Origin: Nocardia flavorosea NBRC 108225
Lineage (GTDB): Bacteria; Actinomycetota; Actinomycetes; Mycobacteriales; Mycobacteriaceae
Assembly (NCBI RefSeq): GCF_001613385.1
Contig: NZ_BDCG01000014.1
Coordinates: 1 to 64,000, forward strand
DNA length: 64,000 bases
Direction of reading: 5' to 3'
Below are positions 42,373 to 50,891 of the stretch, one piece after another. The notes below the pieces were generated by a model that saw only the letters and a list, made by a program, of their open reading frames with translations, was not told the origin of the DNA and made no database searches. A program made the position numbers and the translations under genes. Each line of letters starts with the position of its first letter. Position 1 is the first letter of the stretch.

Positions 42373-44502
42373 TCATGTCGGGGTGGCCAGAGCGAACGGC
42401 AGGACCGCACGGGCACCGGCGCGGCGCAGAGTCCAGGCGGCGACGGTGAAGGTCCAGCCGGAGTCGGTGAGGGTGTCGACCAGCAGGATCGGGCCGTCGG
42501 CGGTGGACAGGTCCGGGATCTCCCAGGAGTCGTACAGGGCGGCGACCCGATGGGCGGAGTTGACCGCCGATACCGGTGGATGGTCGGGACGCAGATACAA
42601 GGTTCCCAGATTGCGGAGGCGGCCGATATCGGCGAGGCGTTCGGCAAGCGAAGTGGTCAGTACGGGGTGGTCCGGTGATTCCAGGGCGAGTACCGCGGTG
42701 GGCCGTACGGCCCAATCCCATTCCCGCAGCACGGGAATACACGCCTGCACCACTTCGTCGGGAACCGGCCCGTCGGGTCCGTCGAGGACGGGGCGCAGCC
42801 GCCGGCCCCAGCCCAGGGAGTTGAGACGGCCCAGGACTCGTCCGGTTTCGGCGCCTTCGGCGATCTTTCCGGACAGCGAGATACCGAGTTTGGCCATACC
42901 GGTGGGCCACTGTTTGCGGGGTGCGAGATCGAATCCGGGCCGGTCCAGCCGAGCCCGGGTCGCGGCGAGAGCCTCGGTATCGACGGTGGTGTCGCGGCGG
43001 TTGCCGGTGCAGTTGTCGCAGCGACCGCAGGCACCGGTACCCGGAGCGGCGCCGATGAGGGCCGGATCGTCGAGCTGGCGGCGCAGGAATTCCATCCGGC
43101 AACCCGCGGTCTGCTGATAGTCGAGCATGGCCTGCTGTTCGGCGGTGCGGGCGGTATCCAAGCGCTCATACCGGTCCGCATCGTAGGTCCAGGGCTGCCC
43201 GGTCGCCAGCCATCCACCGCGAACCCGGCGAACCGCGCCGTCGACATCCAGCACCTTCAGCACCATGTCCAGGCGTGAACGGTTCAACTCGACCAGAGGT
43301 TCGAGGGCCGCCGTGGACTGTGGACGTTCGCGGTCCAGCGCTTCGAGTACCGAGCGGACCACGTGTTCGCGCGGGAACGCGACCGAGGCGAAATAACTCC
43401 AGATACGGGTGTCCTCGGGACCTGGCAGCAGAACCACCTCGGCCCGTTCGGTCGCACGACCCGCACGGCCGACCTGCTGGTAGTAGGAGATCGGCGACGA
43501 GGGCGCCCCCACATGGACCACGAAACCGAGATCGGGTTTGTCGAAACCCATACCCAGCGCGGAGGTCGCAATGAGGGCCTTGACCTCGTTGTCCAGCAGC
43601 GCGGTCTCGAGCGCTTCGCGTTCGGCCGGATCGGTCTGGCCCGAATATGCGGCGACCCGGTGACCGTGGGAGTTCAGCACATCGGCCAGATCCTGCGCGC
43701 CGGCGACGGTGAGGGCGTAGATGATGCCGGAACCGGGCAGCTCGTCGAGGTGGCCGCTGAGCCAGGTGGTGCGTTCCACCGCGTCGTCGAACCGGACCAC
43801 CGACAGATGCAGCGATTCGCGATCCAGGCTGCCGCGCAGGACCAGGGTGTCGGTGCCGATCTGACCGGCGACATCGGTCACCACGCGATCGTTCGCGGTG
43901 GCGGTGGTGGCCAGTACCGGCACATCGGTGCCGAGATCGGCGATCAGGGTGCGGATACGCCGGTAATCGGGCCGGAAATCGTGGCCCCAGTCGGAGACGC
44001 AGTGCGCTTCGTCGATGACCACCAGCCCGGCGTCGGCGGCCAGCCTGGGCAGGACCTGATCGCGGAAATCGGGATTGTTGAGCCGTTCGGGGCTGACCAG
44101 CAGCACATCCACCGCCCCGGAGGCGACCTGCTGGTGGATCTCGTCCCATTCGGTGACATTTCCGGAGTTGATGGTGGCCGCCACCACCCCGGCACGCCGG
44201 GCGGCCGCGACCTGGTTGCGCATGAGCGCCAGCAGCGGCGAGACGATCACCGTCGGCCCGCGTCCCTGCGTGCGCAGCAGTTTGGCGGCGATGAAATACA
44301 CCGCCGATTTACCCCAGCCGGTGCGCTGCACCACCAGGGCCCGGCGTTTGTCCATTACCAGTGCTTCGATCGCGACCCACTGGTCGTCACGCAACCGCGC
44401 GGCCGGCCCGGCCAGCTCGCGTAGTAACTCTTCCGCATGTCCCCGCAACCCGTCGCCGATCGCTGCGGTCTCGTTCCGAGTGCTGCCCGGTGCCGTGGTC
44501 AT
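42373..44502 (-). CDS. RecQ-type helicase fused to a phosphoribosyltransferase-like domain
   Basis: Protein of 709 aa. Helicase motifs include QRTGWGKSAVYF (I), VVIDEAHCVSDWGHDFRPDY (II and aromatic loop), VLATTATANDR (III), MGFDKPDLGFVVHVG (V) and YYQQVGRAGR (VI). The zinc-binding Cys set is AGCRMEFLR plus GACGRCDNCTGN. After residue 520 an extra region ends with ILLVDTLTDSGWTFTVAAW, resembling the PRPP-binding loop of type I phosphoribosyltransferases. No HRDC domain is visible. It unwinds 3'-tailed DNA; the role of the C-terminal domain is unknown. It lies upstream of, and in the same direction as, the toxin-antitoxin pair, 54 nt away. Confidence 0.85.
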   Translation of the reverse strand: MTTAPGSTRNETAAIGDGLRGHAEELLRELAGPAARLRDDQWVAIEALVMDKRRALVVQRTGWGKSAVYFIAAKLLRTQGRGPTVIVSPLLALMRNQVAAARRAGVVAATINSGNVTEWDEIHQQVASGAVDVLLVSPERLNNPDFRDQVLPRLAADAGLVVIDEAHCVSDWGHDFRPDYRRIRTLIADLGTDVPVLATTATANDRVVTDVAGQIGTDTLVLRGSLDRESLHLSVVRFDDAVERTTWLSGHLDELPGSGIIYALTVAGAQDLADVLNSHGHRVAAYSGQTDPAEREALETALLDNEVKALIATSALGMGFDKPDLGFVVHVGAPSSPISYYQQVGRAGRATERAEVVLLPGPEDTRIWSYFASVAFPREHVVRSVLEALDRERPQSTAALEPLVELNRSRLDMVLKVLDVDGAVRRVRGGWLATGQPWTYDADRYERLDTARTAEQQAMLDYQQTAGCRMEFLRRQLDDPALIGAAPGTGACGRCDNCTGNRRDTTVDTEALAATRARLDRPGFDLAPRKQWPTGMAKLGISLSGKIAEGAETGRVLGRLNSLGWGRRLRPVLDGPDGPVPDEVVQACIPVLREWDWAVRPTAVLALESPDHPVLTTSLAERLADIGRLRNLGTLYLRPDHPPVSAVNSAHRVAALYDSWEIPDLSTADGPILLVDTLTDSGWTFTVAAWTLRRAGARAVLPFALATPT

Positions 44503-44697
44503 ACGCCCATCCTGCCGCAGCGCACCGACAGTGCCCGGCCTGCAGGGCGAACCGCCCGGTCACACCGCGGATACCCGCGGGGCCGGTTTCCACAGCGATC
44601 GTGCCCGGCTGCTGGACCGGTTCGTCGCCGACCGCGGAACCGGCGTCACCCGGCATGCCGCGCGGGGAGGCCAGGAAGATCGCGGGCCGCACTCTGT

Positions 44698-47259
44698 TCA
44701 TCCGGCTCCATCGCCGTGACCTCCTCCGGACAGCACTGTCACCGTACCCGCCGTACCGTCGACCCGAATCCGCATACCGGTCCGCAGCTTCCGGCGGCAG
44801 CCCGGCACCTGGAATACCGCCGGCACACCGAGTTCGCGGGCGACGGTTGCCGCCGGAACGAGCGGCCCCCCGCGTTCGGACACCAGCGCCGCCGCCGTCG
44901 GCAGCGCGGCCACCCACCGCGGGTCGACACGGTCGGCGACGAGGATCCCGCCCGCCACATCGCGCGGTTCGTCCACCAGTACGGCGATACCCTCGACCAC
45001 ACCGGCCGCCGCCGGCGACCCGGCCAGCACATCACCGGGCACGGCCGGCGGGGCTTCGGCGAGCGGGACCCAGCCGCGCTCCCTCAGCTCCGCATCCGTG
45101 AGGCCGGGGCCGATCGTGGTGAAACGCGCCGGGGCGACCAGGTCGGCGGCGACGGTCCGGTCGACCTTGCGTGCTGTGATCCGGTCGGCCAGACCCGGCA
45201 TCGGCACGCGGTCGTAGCAGTTGCGCAGCTCGTCCACTGTCAGCGAGAAGATATCGGCGGCCTCGCCGATGAGGCCACGAGCGGCAAGATCGCGCCCCAT
45301 CACCCGGATCATCTTTTCGACCATCCCGAACGCGCGGGTCCGGCAGTACCTCAGTTGTTCCCGGTGCGCGGCGCAGCGGGCGGTGCGGGCGCGCACCCGG
45401 TCGTAGAGCGACCGGCGGACCCCGCCGAGGTGTGCGTCGAGATAGGCGTCCGGATCGAAGCCGGGGCCGGCGGGCGGGTTCACGAGCGATTCCGGCGCTC
45501 CCGGCAGGAAGGCTTTCGTCAGCAGGAGCAGGGCGCCGGTGAAGGTCAGCACGATCGCGTCCAGCACCAGCGTCGGCCCCCAGTGCAGTACGAGGTCCCG
45601 GTCGAGGCGCCGGAACTCGGCGTAGGCGTGTTCCCCGTGGACGTATTCCATGGTGTCGTAGCGGTCGTACAGGCGAGCGAACTCGAGGCAGAATTCCCGT
45701 GTCATCGTGTCGACGGCGAGTAGCCGGCGAAGGTAGACGATGGCGGTCCGGGCCCGTGACCACGCCCGCTGCCATCCATTCTCGAAGGCGAAGGGATGCA
45801 GGGTTTTCGCCAGATCGTCCGGGAGAGGTTCGCCCACGCCGAGTTCCGCCGCGAGCGCGAGGCGGGCCGAAGAGCTACCGGGCGCGATCCCCACCGTCCG
45901 ATACCAGTGCAGCAGGTTGAGGTACCCCCGGCCGTGGAATATCCCCAGCAGATACGGTGTCCACGACTCCATGTCCCGCAGCTGCTTCTCCGGCACACCG
46001 AGCGACTGCGCGTAACCGCGGTACACCCGGCTGTAGACGTCCGCCGTCATAGTGAAGACCAGCGGTGACATCGGCCCCGGAATGCGCTCCGACTTGGTTG
46101 CGGCGGCCCATATTCGTGGCTCCCCCGGCGCCACCGGTTCGCCCGCGCCGCGGAGCGCCGCCGCGGTCATCTCCTCTCCGCGGCGCGGCAATGCCCGGGT
46201 GTGTTCGATACGCCCGGGCCGGTACCCGGACGGCCCCGGCCTGCCCACATGCCCCGGCCGATCGGGCGAATCCCCCAGGGTGGTGATGGGCCGTGCCTGT
46301 AGAAACCACAACCCGTCGGCGTCGAGCGCCCATTCGATATCTCGCGGCCCACCCAAGGCATCGGCCAGTGCCCGGCCGCGGCCGGCGAGCAGCGCGATAT
46401 CCTCGTCACCGAGGACAACCTCCGACCTGCGAGGTGGCACAACCTCCACAACTTCTATCCCGGCCTTGTCCGCGGGCACGTACTCGACCTCTTTGCCGCC
46501 GATGACCCGCGTGAGGACCGTACCGGCCCGGTCCACCACCACCGTATCGGCGTCGACGGCTCCCGCAGCCAGACCGTCCCCGAGCCCGTGCACCGCATTC
46601 ACCACCACCTCACCGGCGGCAGGGGCCACCGGATTCCAGGTGAACAGCACGCCACTCGCCCTGGCTGCGACGAATCGCTGCAGCAGCACAGCGATCGCGG
46701 TCACCGGCGCAAGGTTTCGAGCGAATGCGTATCGGACGGCCCGCTCGGAGAAACCGGAGATCCAGCAATCCCGTACACGATCGAATACCTCACCCGGCCC
46801 GACATTCGAGTACGAATCGAACAGACCCGCATACGAGTTCGCGTCACTGTCCACTCCCGCCACAGACGAGCGGACCGCCAGCGCACCCTCGCCCAGGCGA
46901 ACGTGGGCGGCGCGCAACAACTCCCGTAACCCGATGCTCTCGATCACCGCACCGGCCGACGCGATATCGGCCCGGATCCGCCCGGCCAGCTCGAGCGCTG
47001 TATCCACATCTCGGGCGTGGGCCAGTTCGCCGATCAGATCACCCAGCCCCGCCCCGGCCGCGAACTCCGCGAATACATCCGCGCCCAGCACCAGCCACTC
47101 CGGAACCCGCGCCCCCGCCGCCCCCAGTGCATACAGCCCCCGCGCCTTACCACCACCGAGCGACGCGATATCCGCTTCGGTGTCGTCCGCCGAGAGCACC
47201 CGCAAGAACCGACCTCCAACCCCGCCTGCCGCGGCGGCACATCGTTGCCCGTTCCGCAT
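44698..47259 (-). CDS. PEP synthase/rifampin phosphotransferase-like protein lacking the catalytic His
   Basis: Protein of 853 aa; ATG 47259 with TGAGG 7 nt upstream. The N-terminal ATP-grasp domain (PPDK_N type) is complete in outline: ASLGGGKARGLYALGAAGAR, ALAVRSSVAGVDSDANSYAG, then DIEWALDADGLWFLQARPIT at about residue 320. A long middle region with aromatic residues follows. The C-terminal swivelling domain reads LVSERGGPLVPAATVARELG, where related enzymes have GG-x-x-SH followed by the same AxVARE segment. Ser-His is Val-Pro here, so the phosphohistidine carrier is missing. It may use ATP differently or act as a binding protein. A 195-bp gap separates it from recQ. Confidence 0.8.
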   Translation of the reverse strand: MRNGQRCAAAAGGVGGRFLRVLSADDTEADIASLGGGKARGLYALGAAGARVPEWLVLGADVFAEFAAGAGLGDLIGELAHARDVDTALELAGRIRADIASAGAVIESIGLRELLRAAHVRLGEGALAVRSSVAGVDSDANSYAGLFDSYSNVGPGEVFDRVRDCWISGFSERAVRYAFARNLAPVTAIAVLLQRFVAARASGVLFTWNPVAPAAGEVVVNAVHGLGDGLAAGAVDADTVVVDRAGTVLTRVIGGKEVEYVPADKAGIEVVEVVPPRRSEVVLGDEDIALLAGRGRALADALGGPRDIEWALDADGLWFLQARPITTLGDSPDRPGHVGRPGPSGYRPGRIEHTRALPRRGEEMTAAALRGAGEPVAPGEPRIWAAATKSERIPGPMSPLVFTMTADVYSRVYRGYAQSLGVPEKQLRDMESWTPYLLGIFHGRGYLNLLHWYRTVGIAPGSSSARLALAAELGVGEPLPDDLAKTLHPFAFENGWQRAWSRARTAIVYLRRLLAVDTMTREFCLEFARLYDRYDTMEYVHGEHAYAEFRRLDRDLVLHWGPTLVLDAIVLTFTGALLLLTKAFLPGAPESLVNPPAGPGFDPDAYLDAHLGGVRRSLYDRVRARTARCAAHREQLRYCRTRAFGMVEKMIRVMGRDLAARGLIGEAADIFSLTVDELRNCYDRVPMPGLADRITARKVDRTVAADLVAPARFTTIGPGLTDAELRERGWVPLAEAPPAVPGDVLAGSPAAAGVVEGIAVLVDEPRDVAGGILVADRVDPRWVAALPTAAALVSERGGPLVPAATVARELGVPAVFQVPGCRRKLRTGMRIRVDGTAGTVTVLSGGGHGDGAG

Positions 47260-47695
47260 GAGTAAACCTCAGGGACGCCTTCTTTATCGCCCGATCGGGC
47301 GTTGTGTCAGCCCCGAACCCACCGATTCGGTCCGCCGTACCCGGCCCACCATCGCCCTGCCTCTGTTCTGACCGGGCGCCTCGGTCGGTCCGGCAGCGCT
47401 CCCGTCTGCCACAGCGGTACCTCTCGGCCGGTCCGGCGGTGCCCTCGGCCCGGTCCGGCGCTATCCCTCGGCCGGTTCCTGGCAGGCCCTCATCTGTCCG
47501 GCGTGGTTTCGCCCGGCGCTCCGGCAAACCCCCGACCACCGGTACGCGCCGGCACACCGGCTACTGCCGAGGCGAGCAGTTCACGACATACCACCTTTTC
47601 GCGACCGTCGCAGAACCAGTGCGGATGGGCCCCGCCCGGCCGCACCTATTAGGCTGTGGTGGCCCGCGCAGGTATCGGTGAGGATGTGATTCCGC
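47260..47695. other. Divergent intergenic region upstream of the EspG cassette
   Basis: The region holds the likely espG promoter: TAGGCT at 47650-47655, about 40 nt before the GTG. Around 47379-47480 a degenerate CTCGGCCGGTCCGGC-like unit recurs about four times at irregular spacing. No coding frame is convincing. Confidence 0.45.
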
Positions 47696-48394
47696 GTGAG
47701 TTGGAGCCTGACCCCCGACGAATTCGCGCATATATGGCGCCAAGCCGACCTCGACCGGCTCCCCTACCCGTTGCGTGTCCTCGAATCGCCGCGCACCGAA
47801 CGCGACGCCCAGGCGCTCTACGCCGAACTCGTCGAGCGCCTCCCACCGGACCCCGACCGCGATGCCTGCCTGCGCATCCTGGCCGACCCGCATACCCGGG
47901 TGATCGCCATCGGCGGCGCCGCCGAACCGGGCCGGGAACTGCGCGCACTGGGTTGCGTCGTCTACGACCGCGCCGTCCTCGCGGTGCAGGAGCCGGGACG
48001 TACCGCGGAATTCGGCGGCACCATCCGGTTGTCCATCGGTCACAGTGCCAAACTCGGCGCCCGCCTGGCCGCACTGCTCCCGAAATCCCGGGCCGGCCGC
48101 CATCCCGCACGCACTGCCTCGACCGCGGCGGTGCGTGACACCGAAACCGTGGTGCAGGAGGAACGCGCCGCCGCCCCGATCCGCAAACTATTACGCGCCC
48201 CGCACACCGCCCAGGGGCATATCCGGATCGAGGCGCACCTCGACCGGCCGAAACCACCGCCCGCGGTGCACTACACCTGGCTGGACCTGGAGAACGACGG
48301 CCGCTACCTACTGAGGGCCGACGACACGGTCCACATCGTGCCCGCCTCCACCGAACAACTTGCCATGCACCTGCAGAAGCGGATCCCCGCCTGA
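47696..48394 (+). CDS. EspG-family type VII secretion chaperone
   Basis: Cytosolic protein of 232 aa, GTG start. It begins SWSLTPDEFAHIWRQADLDR, the EspG-family start, followed by LPYPLRVLESPRTERDA and RVIAIGGAAEPGRELRALGC. In ESX systems EspG binds the tip of PE-PPE dimers and delivers them to the secretion ATPase. The two genes downstream encode a small helical protein with a YxxxD signal and a PPE-like protein, the expected clients. No ESX core gene (eccA-eccE, mycP) is in the window. Confidence 0.85.
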   Translation: MSWSLTPDEFAHIWRQADLDRLPYPLRVLESPRTERDAQALYAELVERLPPDPDRDACLRILADPHTRVIAIGGAAEPGRELRALGCVVYDRAVLAVQEPGRTAEFGGTIRLSIGHSAKLGARLAALLPKSRAGRHPARTASTAAVRDTETVVQEERAAAPIRKLLRAPHTAQGHIRIEAHLDRPKPPPAVHYTWLDLENDGRYLLRADDTVHIVPASTEQLAMHLQKRIPA

Positions 48395-48474
48395 TCGCCG
48401 ATCATTGCGACCCGCTGTCCGCGACCCGCGGTTGCGATTAGGCTGAGCGTGACCGACGGAGGGGTACGCCAGTC

Positions 48475-48849
48475 ATGCAGATCGAAGACAGTCGAGCCGA
48501 GATCGTCCGGTTCCGCCAGGCAGCCCATGCGGGGACCGTCAAGTTCGAACCGGAGGCGGCGCGGCGCTGCGCCGATTTCTACGACCGGCAGGCCGATCAG
48601 CTGATCCAGCTCAGGCAGAATCTCACCGACGCCGCCGACCCCCACGGATTCGGCGGCTTGAACTCCGCCCGGCAACTCCAAGCCGGGTTCGGTCACAAAG
48701 CGCGCGATACCGCGGCCCTGCTCGACCACTACATCGAAGCCGCCTACCGCATGAAGGAAGCCTTCCTGCTCAGCGGCGGCCTGTACGAGGAAGCCGACGC
48801 CGCGAACGCCGCGGCCGTGCGCGCCGTCGAAGCGAGGATTTCCCGATGA
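48475..48849 (+). CDS. Small helical T7SS substrate candidate with YxxxD signal
   Basis: Protein of 124 aa, ATG with GGAGGGG about 8 nt upstream. It is helical and about the size of WXG100/PE proteins, with a turn at DPHGFGGLNSARQL in the middle and the general T7SS export motif YEEAD (Y104, D108) in the C-terminal helix. It overlaps the PPE-like gene by 4 nt, so the two are translated together and probably form a heterodimer recognised by the upstream EspG. It shows no clear PE motif. Confidence 0.7.
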   Translation: MQIEDSRAEIVRFRQAAHAGTVKFEPEAARRCADFYDRQADQLIQLRQNLTDAADPHGFGGLNSARQLQAGFGHKARDTAALLDHYIEAAYRMKEAFLLSGGLYEEADAANAAAVRAVEARISR

Positions 48850-49859
48850 GCGGAACCGACCCCGATTACATCAGCGCCATGGAGCATTTCGAAGCCATGC
48901 GCCACGAAGACATCTACCAGGCCACCCAGCAGATCGACGCCGGTGAGATCCTGCGCCTGTCCGGCACCTGGATGAATGCCGCCGCCACGCTGCAGAGCAC
49001 GTTCCCCCTCACCCGGGCGAACGCGAACCTGGTCATGAACGAGGCGGAATGGGAAGGCGAGGCCGCCGATGCCGCACTCGCCTGCGCCCGCAGCTTCGCC
49101 GAATCCATCGAAGAACTCGCCGGGGTGGTCGGTCAGGTGGGTCTGCGCCTCGGCGCGGTGGCCGCGGCCGCGGAAGCCGTGAAGATCGCGGTGGTCCCAC
49201 CCGGCGGTACCGGCCCGGTCGGCGCCCTGGCCCGCCTGCTGGAAGCGGCGAAGGTGATCGACGCGGGCATGCTGCAGGAAGTCCTGCGCCAGGAAGCGAT
49301 CCTCACCATGAACATGGTCTACAAACCCGCCTACACCGCCGCCGGCAGCGGCGTCCCTGCCCTGCCCGAACCACCTCCGTTGCCCGGAGCCCTGCCCCCA
49401 CTGGCCCCGCCCATCGCCACGCCACAGGTCACCTCAGCACAACCGTCGTCCACCGGAACCACACCGGACGACGTGGACCCCGGACTGCCTGATCAGCCGG
49501 GCACCATCCCCGCTCCTCCGCCCGCCGGACCGTCCCCCGCACCAGAGGCCCCGGCACCGAGCCCTGAGAGCGAGGCGCCGAGACCACAACCCACACCGGA
49601 AACCCCCGCGCCCACCGATAATCCGCCGCCCCGGTCGCCCGGTACCCCCGCACCGCCGGCTCCTCCTGCCCCGGCACAACCTCCTGCTGCCGAAGCACCT
49701 CCGGAACCAGACGAACCCGATCCGGCCCCGCCCCCGCCGCCTCCCGGCCAGCCATCATCCGGCGCCCCGCTCTCCGACCCCGAAGGCCAGCCGGGCATCA
49801 CCGGCCCCATCCCGGGCGGACGAGCTCCGGACCAGCCCGGCGTAATACCGCCGCCGTAG
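48846..49859 (+). CDS. PPE-like T7SS substrate with Pro-rich tail
   Basis: Protein of 337 aa. Residues 1-165 are helical, with W69-E-G71 as the WxG-type turn (NEAEWEGEAADAALA) and long Ala-rich helices (GLRLGAVAAAAEAVKI). From about residue 175 to the end it is a Pro/Ala/Glu/Gly-rich disordered tail with PxP repeats, ending GVIPPP. This matches the organisation of PPE-like or Nocardia ESX-associated proteins: a helical export domain plus a surface-exposed tail. The canonical Pro-Pro-Glu N-terminus is absent. Confidence 0.7.
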   Translation: MSGTDPDYISAMEHFEAMRHEDIYQATQQIDAGEILRLSGTWMNAAATLQSTFPLTRANANLVMNEAEWEGEAADAALACARSFAESIEELAGVVGQVGLRLGAVAAAAEAVKIAVVPPGGTGPVGALARLLEAAKVIDAGMLQEVLRQEAILTMNMVYKPAYTAAGSGVPALPEPPPLPGALPPLAPPIATPQVTSAQPSSTGTTPDDVDPGLPDQPGTIPAPPPAGPSPAPEAPAPSPESEAPRPQPTPETPAPTDNPPPRSPGTPAPPAPPAPAQPPAAEAPPEPDEPDPAPPPPPPGQPSSGAPLSDPEGQPGITGPIPGGRAPDQPGVIPPP

Positions 49860-50072
49860 CGCTCTATTCGGAGAATGCGACGGGCCGAAAGCGCGCGGGT
49901 CCGGTGCTCATGGCGAGCAGGAGCACTAGAACCGCAGGGGCGATCGAAGCAGCTCCTGGATTCCGGGATGGGGAGTGGTGAAGTGCACTGCGCAGCGGAC
50001 TGGACCATCTCACTGTGGTCACCCACGACCGGACCATGGCCGCCGTCGCTGAACCATCGCGGCCGGGTGGGG

Positions 50073-50867
50073 TCACCTCTTGATCCCGACTCCACCCGTC
50101 ATGAAGCGAACCCCTATGGTCGTGGCGTCGGTGACGATCTCATCCGGCCGCCACAACGGCAGTGGGACGATGCCCGGTGAGAGGATCTCCAGACCGTCGA
50201 AATACTCGGCCAGTTCCGCAGGCGTCCGCACGCGGCCCGTTCCCAGCTGCGATAGCAGCACCTGTTCGAGCTCTTCGCTTTCCCGGGAGTCGCTGAGCCG
50301 GGTGAAATTGGTGATGAAGAAGTACGAACCGGGCGGCACTGCCGCGCGCAGGGTCGCGACGATTCCTTTCGGGTCTTCCTCGTCGAGAATGTGGTGCAGG
50401 ATTCCGACGAGCATCACACAGACCGGCTTGTCGAAGTCGATCAGTTCCCGCACATCCGGGTGCGCGAGAACCTCGCCGGGCGTGCGGACATCGCCGGTGA
50501 CCACCCGGGTATTCGGGTTGGTCTCCAGGTGCGCCCGGCCGTAGGCGAGCACAATGGGGTCGATATCGACGTAGACGACCTTCGCCTCCGGATTCGCTTC
50601 CTGCGCAACCTCGTGCGTGTTGCGCGCCGTCGGCAGACCGGAACCGATATCGAGGAACTGGGTGATCCCTTTCTCGGTGGCGAGATGGCGCACCACCCGG
50701 TGCAGGATCGCCCGGTTGTGCAGCGCGATCTCCTTCAGTTCCGGCATGACGGCGAGACTGGCTTCCGCCACCTGGCGATCGATCCGGTGGCCGCCGCCAC
50801 AGCCGTCGCAGTCGCCCTGCGGGCAGTCCGCGGCCGTTCGGCGGGCGGGCCGAAAAGATTGGAACAC
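50073..50867 (-). CDS. SAM-dependent methyltransferase of the PF04672 type with unusual N-terminus
   Basis: Protein of 264 aa, GTG start. TQFLDIGSGLPTARNTHEVA, VVYVDIDPIVLAYGRAHL and VCVMLVGILHHILDEEDPKG match the actinobacterial SAV2177/DUF574 methyltransferases. Normal members begin with a DYYLGGKDNF-like motif. Here the equivalent part is ADCPQGDCDGCGGGHRID, with three Cys (C15, C20, C23) that could bind metal. It lies 24 nt after the DoxX-like gene and is probably co-transcribed. The substrate is unknown. Confidence 0.78.
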   Translation of the reverse strand: MFQSFRPARRTAADCPQGDCDGCGGGHRIDRQVAEASLAVMPELKEIALHNRAILHRVVRHLATEKGITQFLDIGSGLPTARNTHEVAQEANPEAKVVYVDIDPIVLAYGRAHLETNPNTRVVTGDVRTPGEVLAHPDVRELIDFDKPVCVMLVGILHHILDEEDPKGIVATLRAAVPPGSYFFITNFTRLSDSRESEELEQVLLSQLGTGRVRTPAELAEYFDGLEILSPGIVPLPLWRPDEIVTDATTIGVRFMTGGVGIKR

Positions 50868-50891
50868 ATAATTTTTCGTTTCGAAGACGAT

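Noticed and set aside
47379..47480. Degenerate CTCGGCCGGTCCGGC-like repeats
   Set aside because: Spacing and sequence are irregular; likely GC-rich background rather than a defined element.
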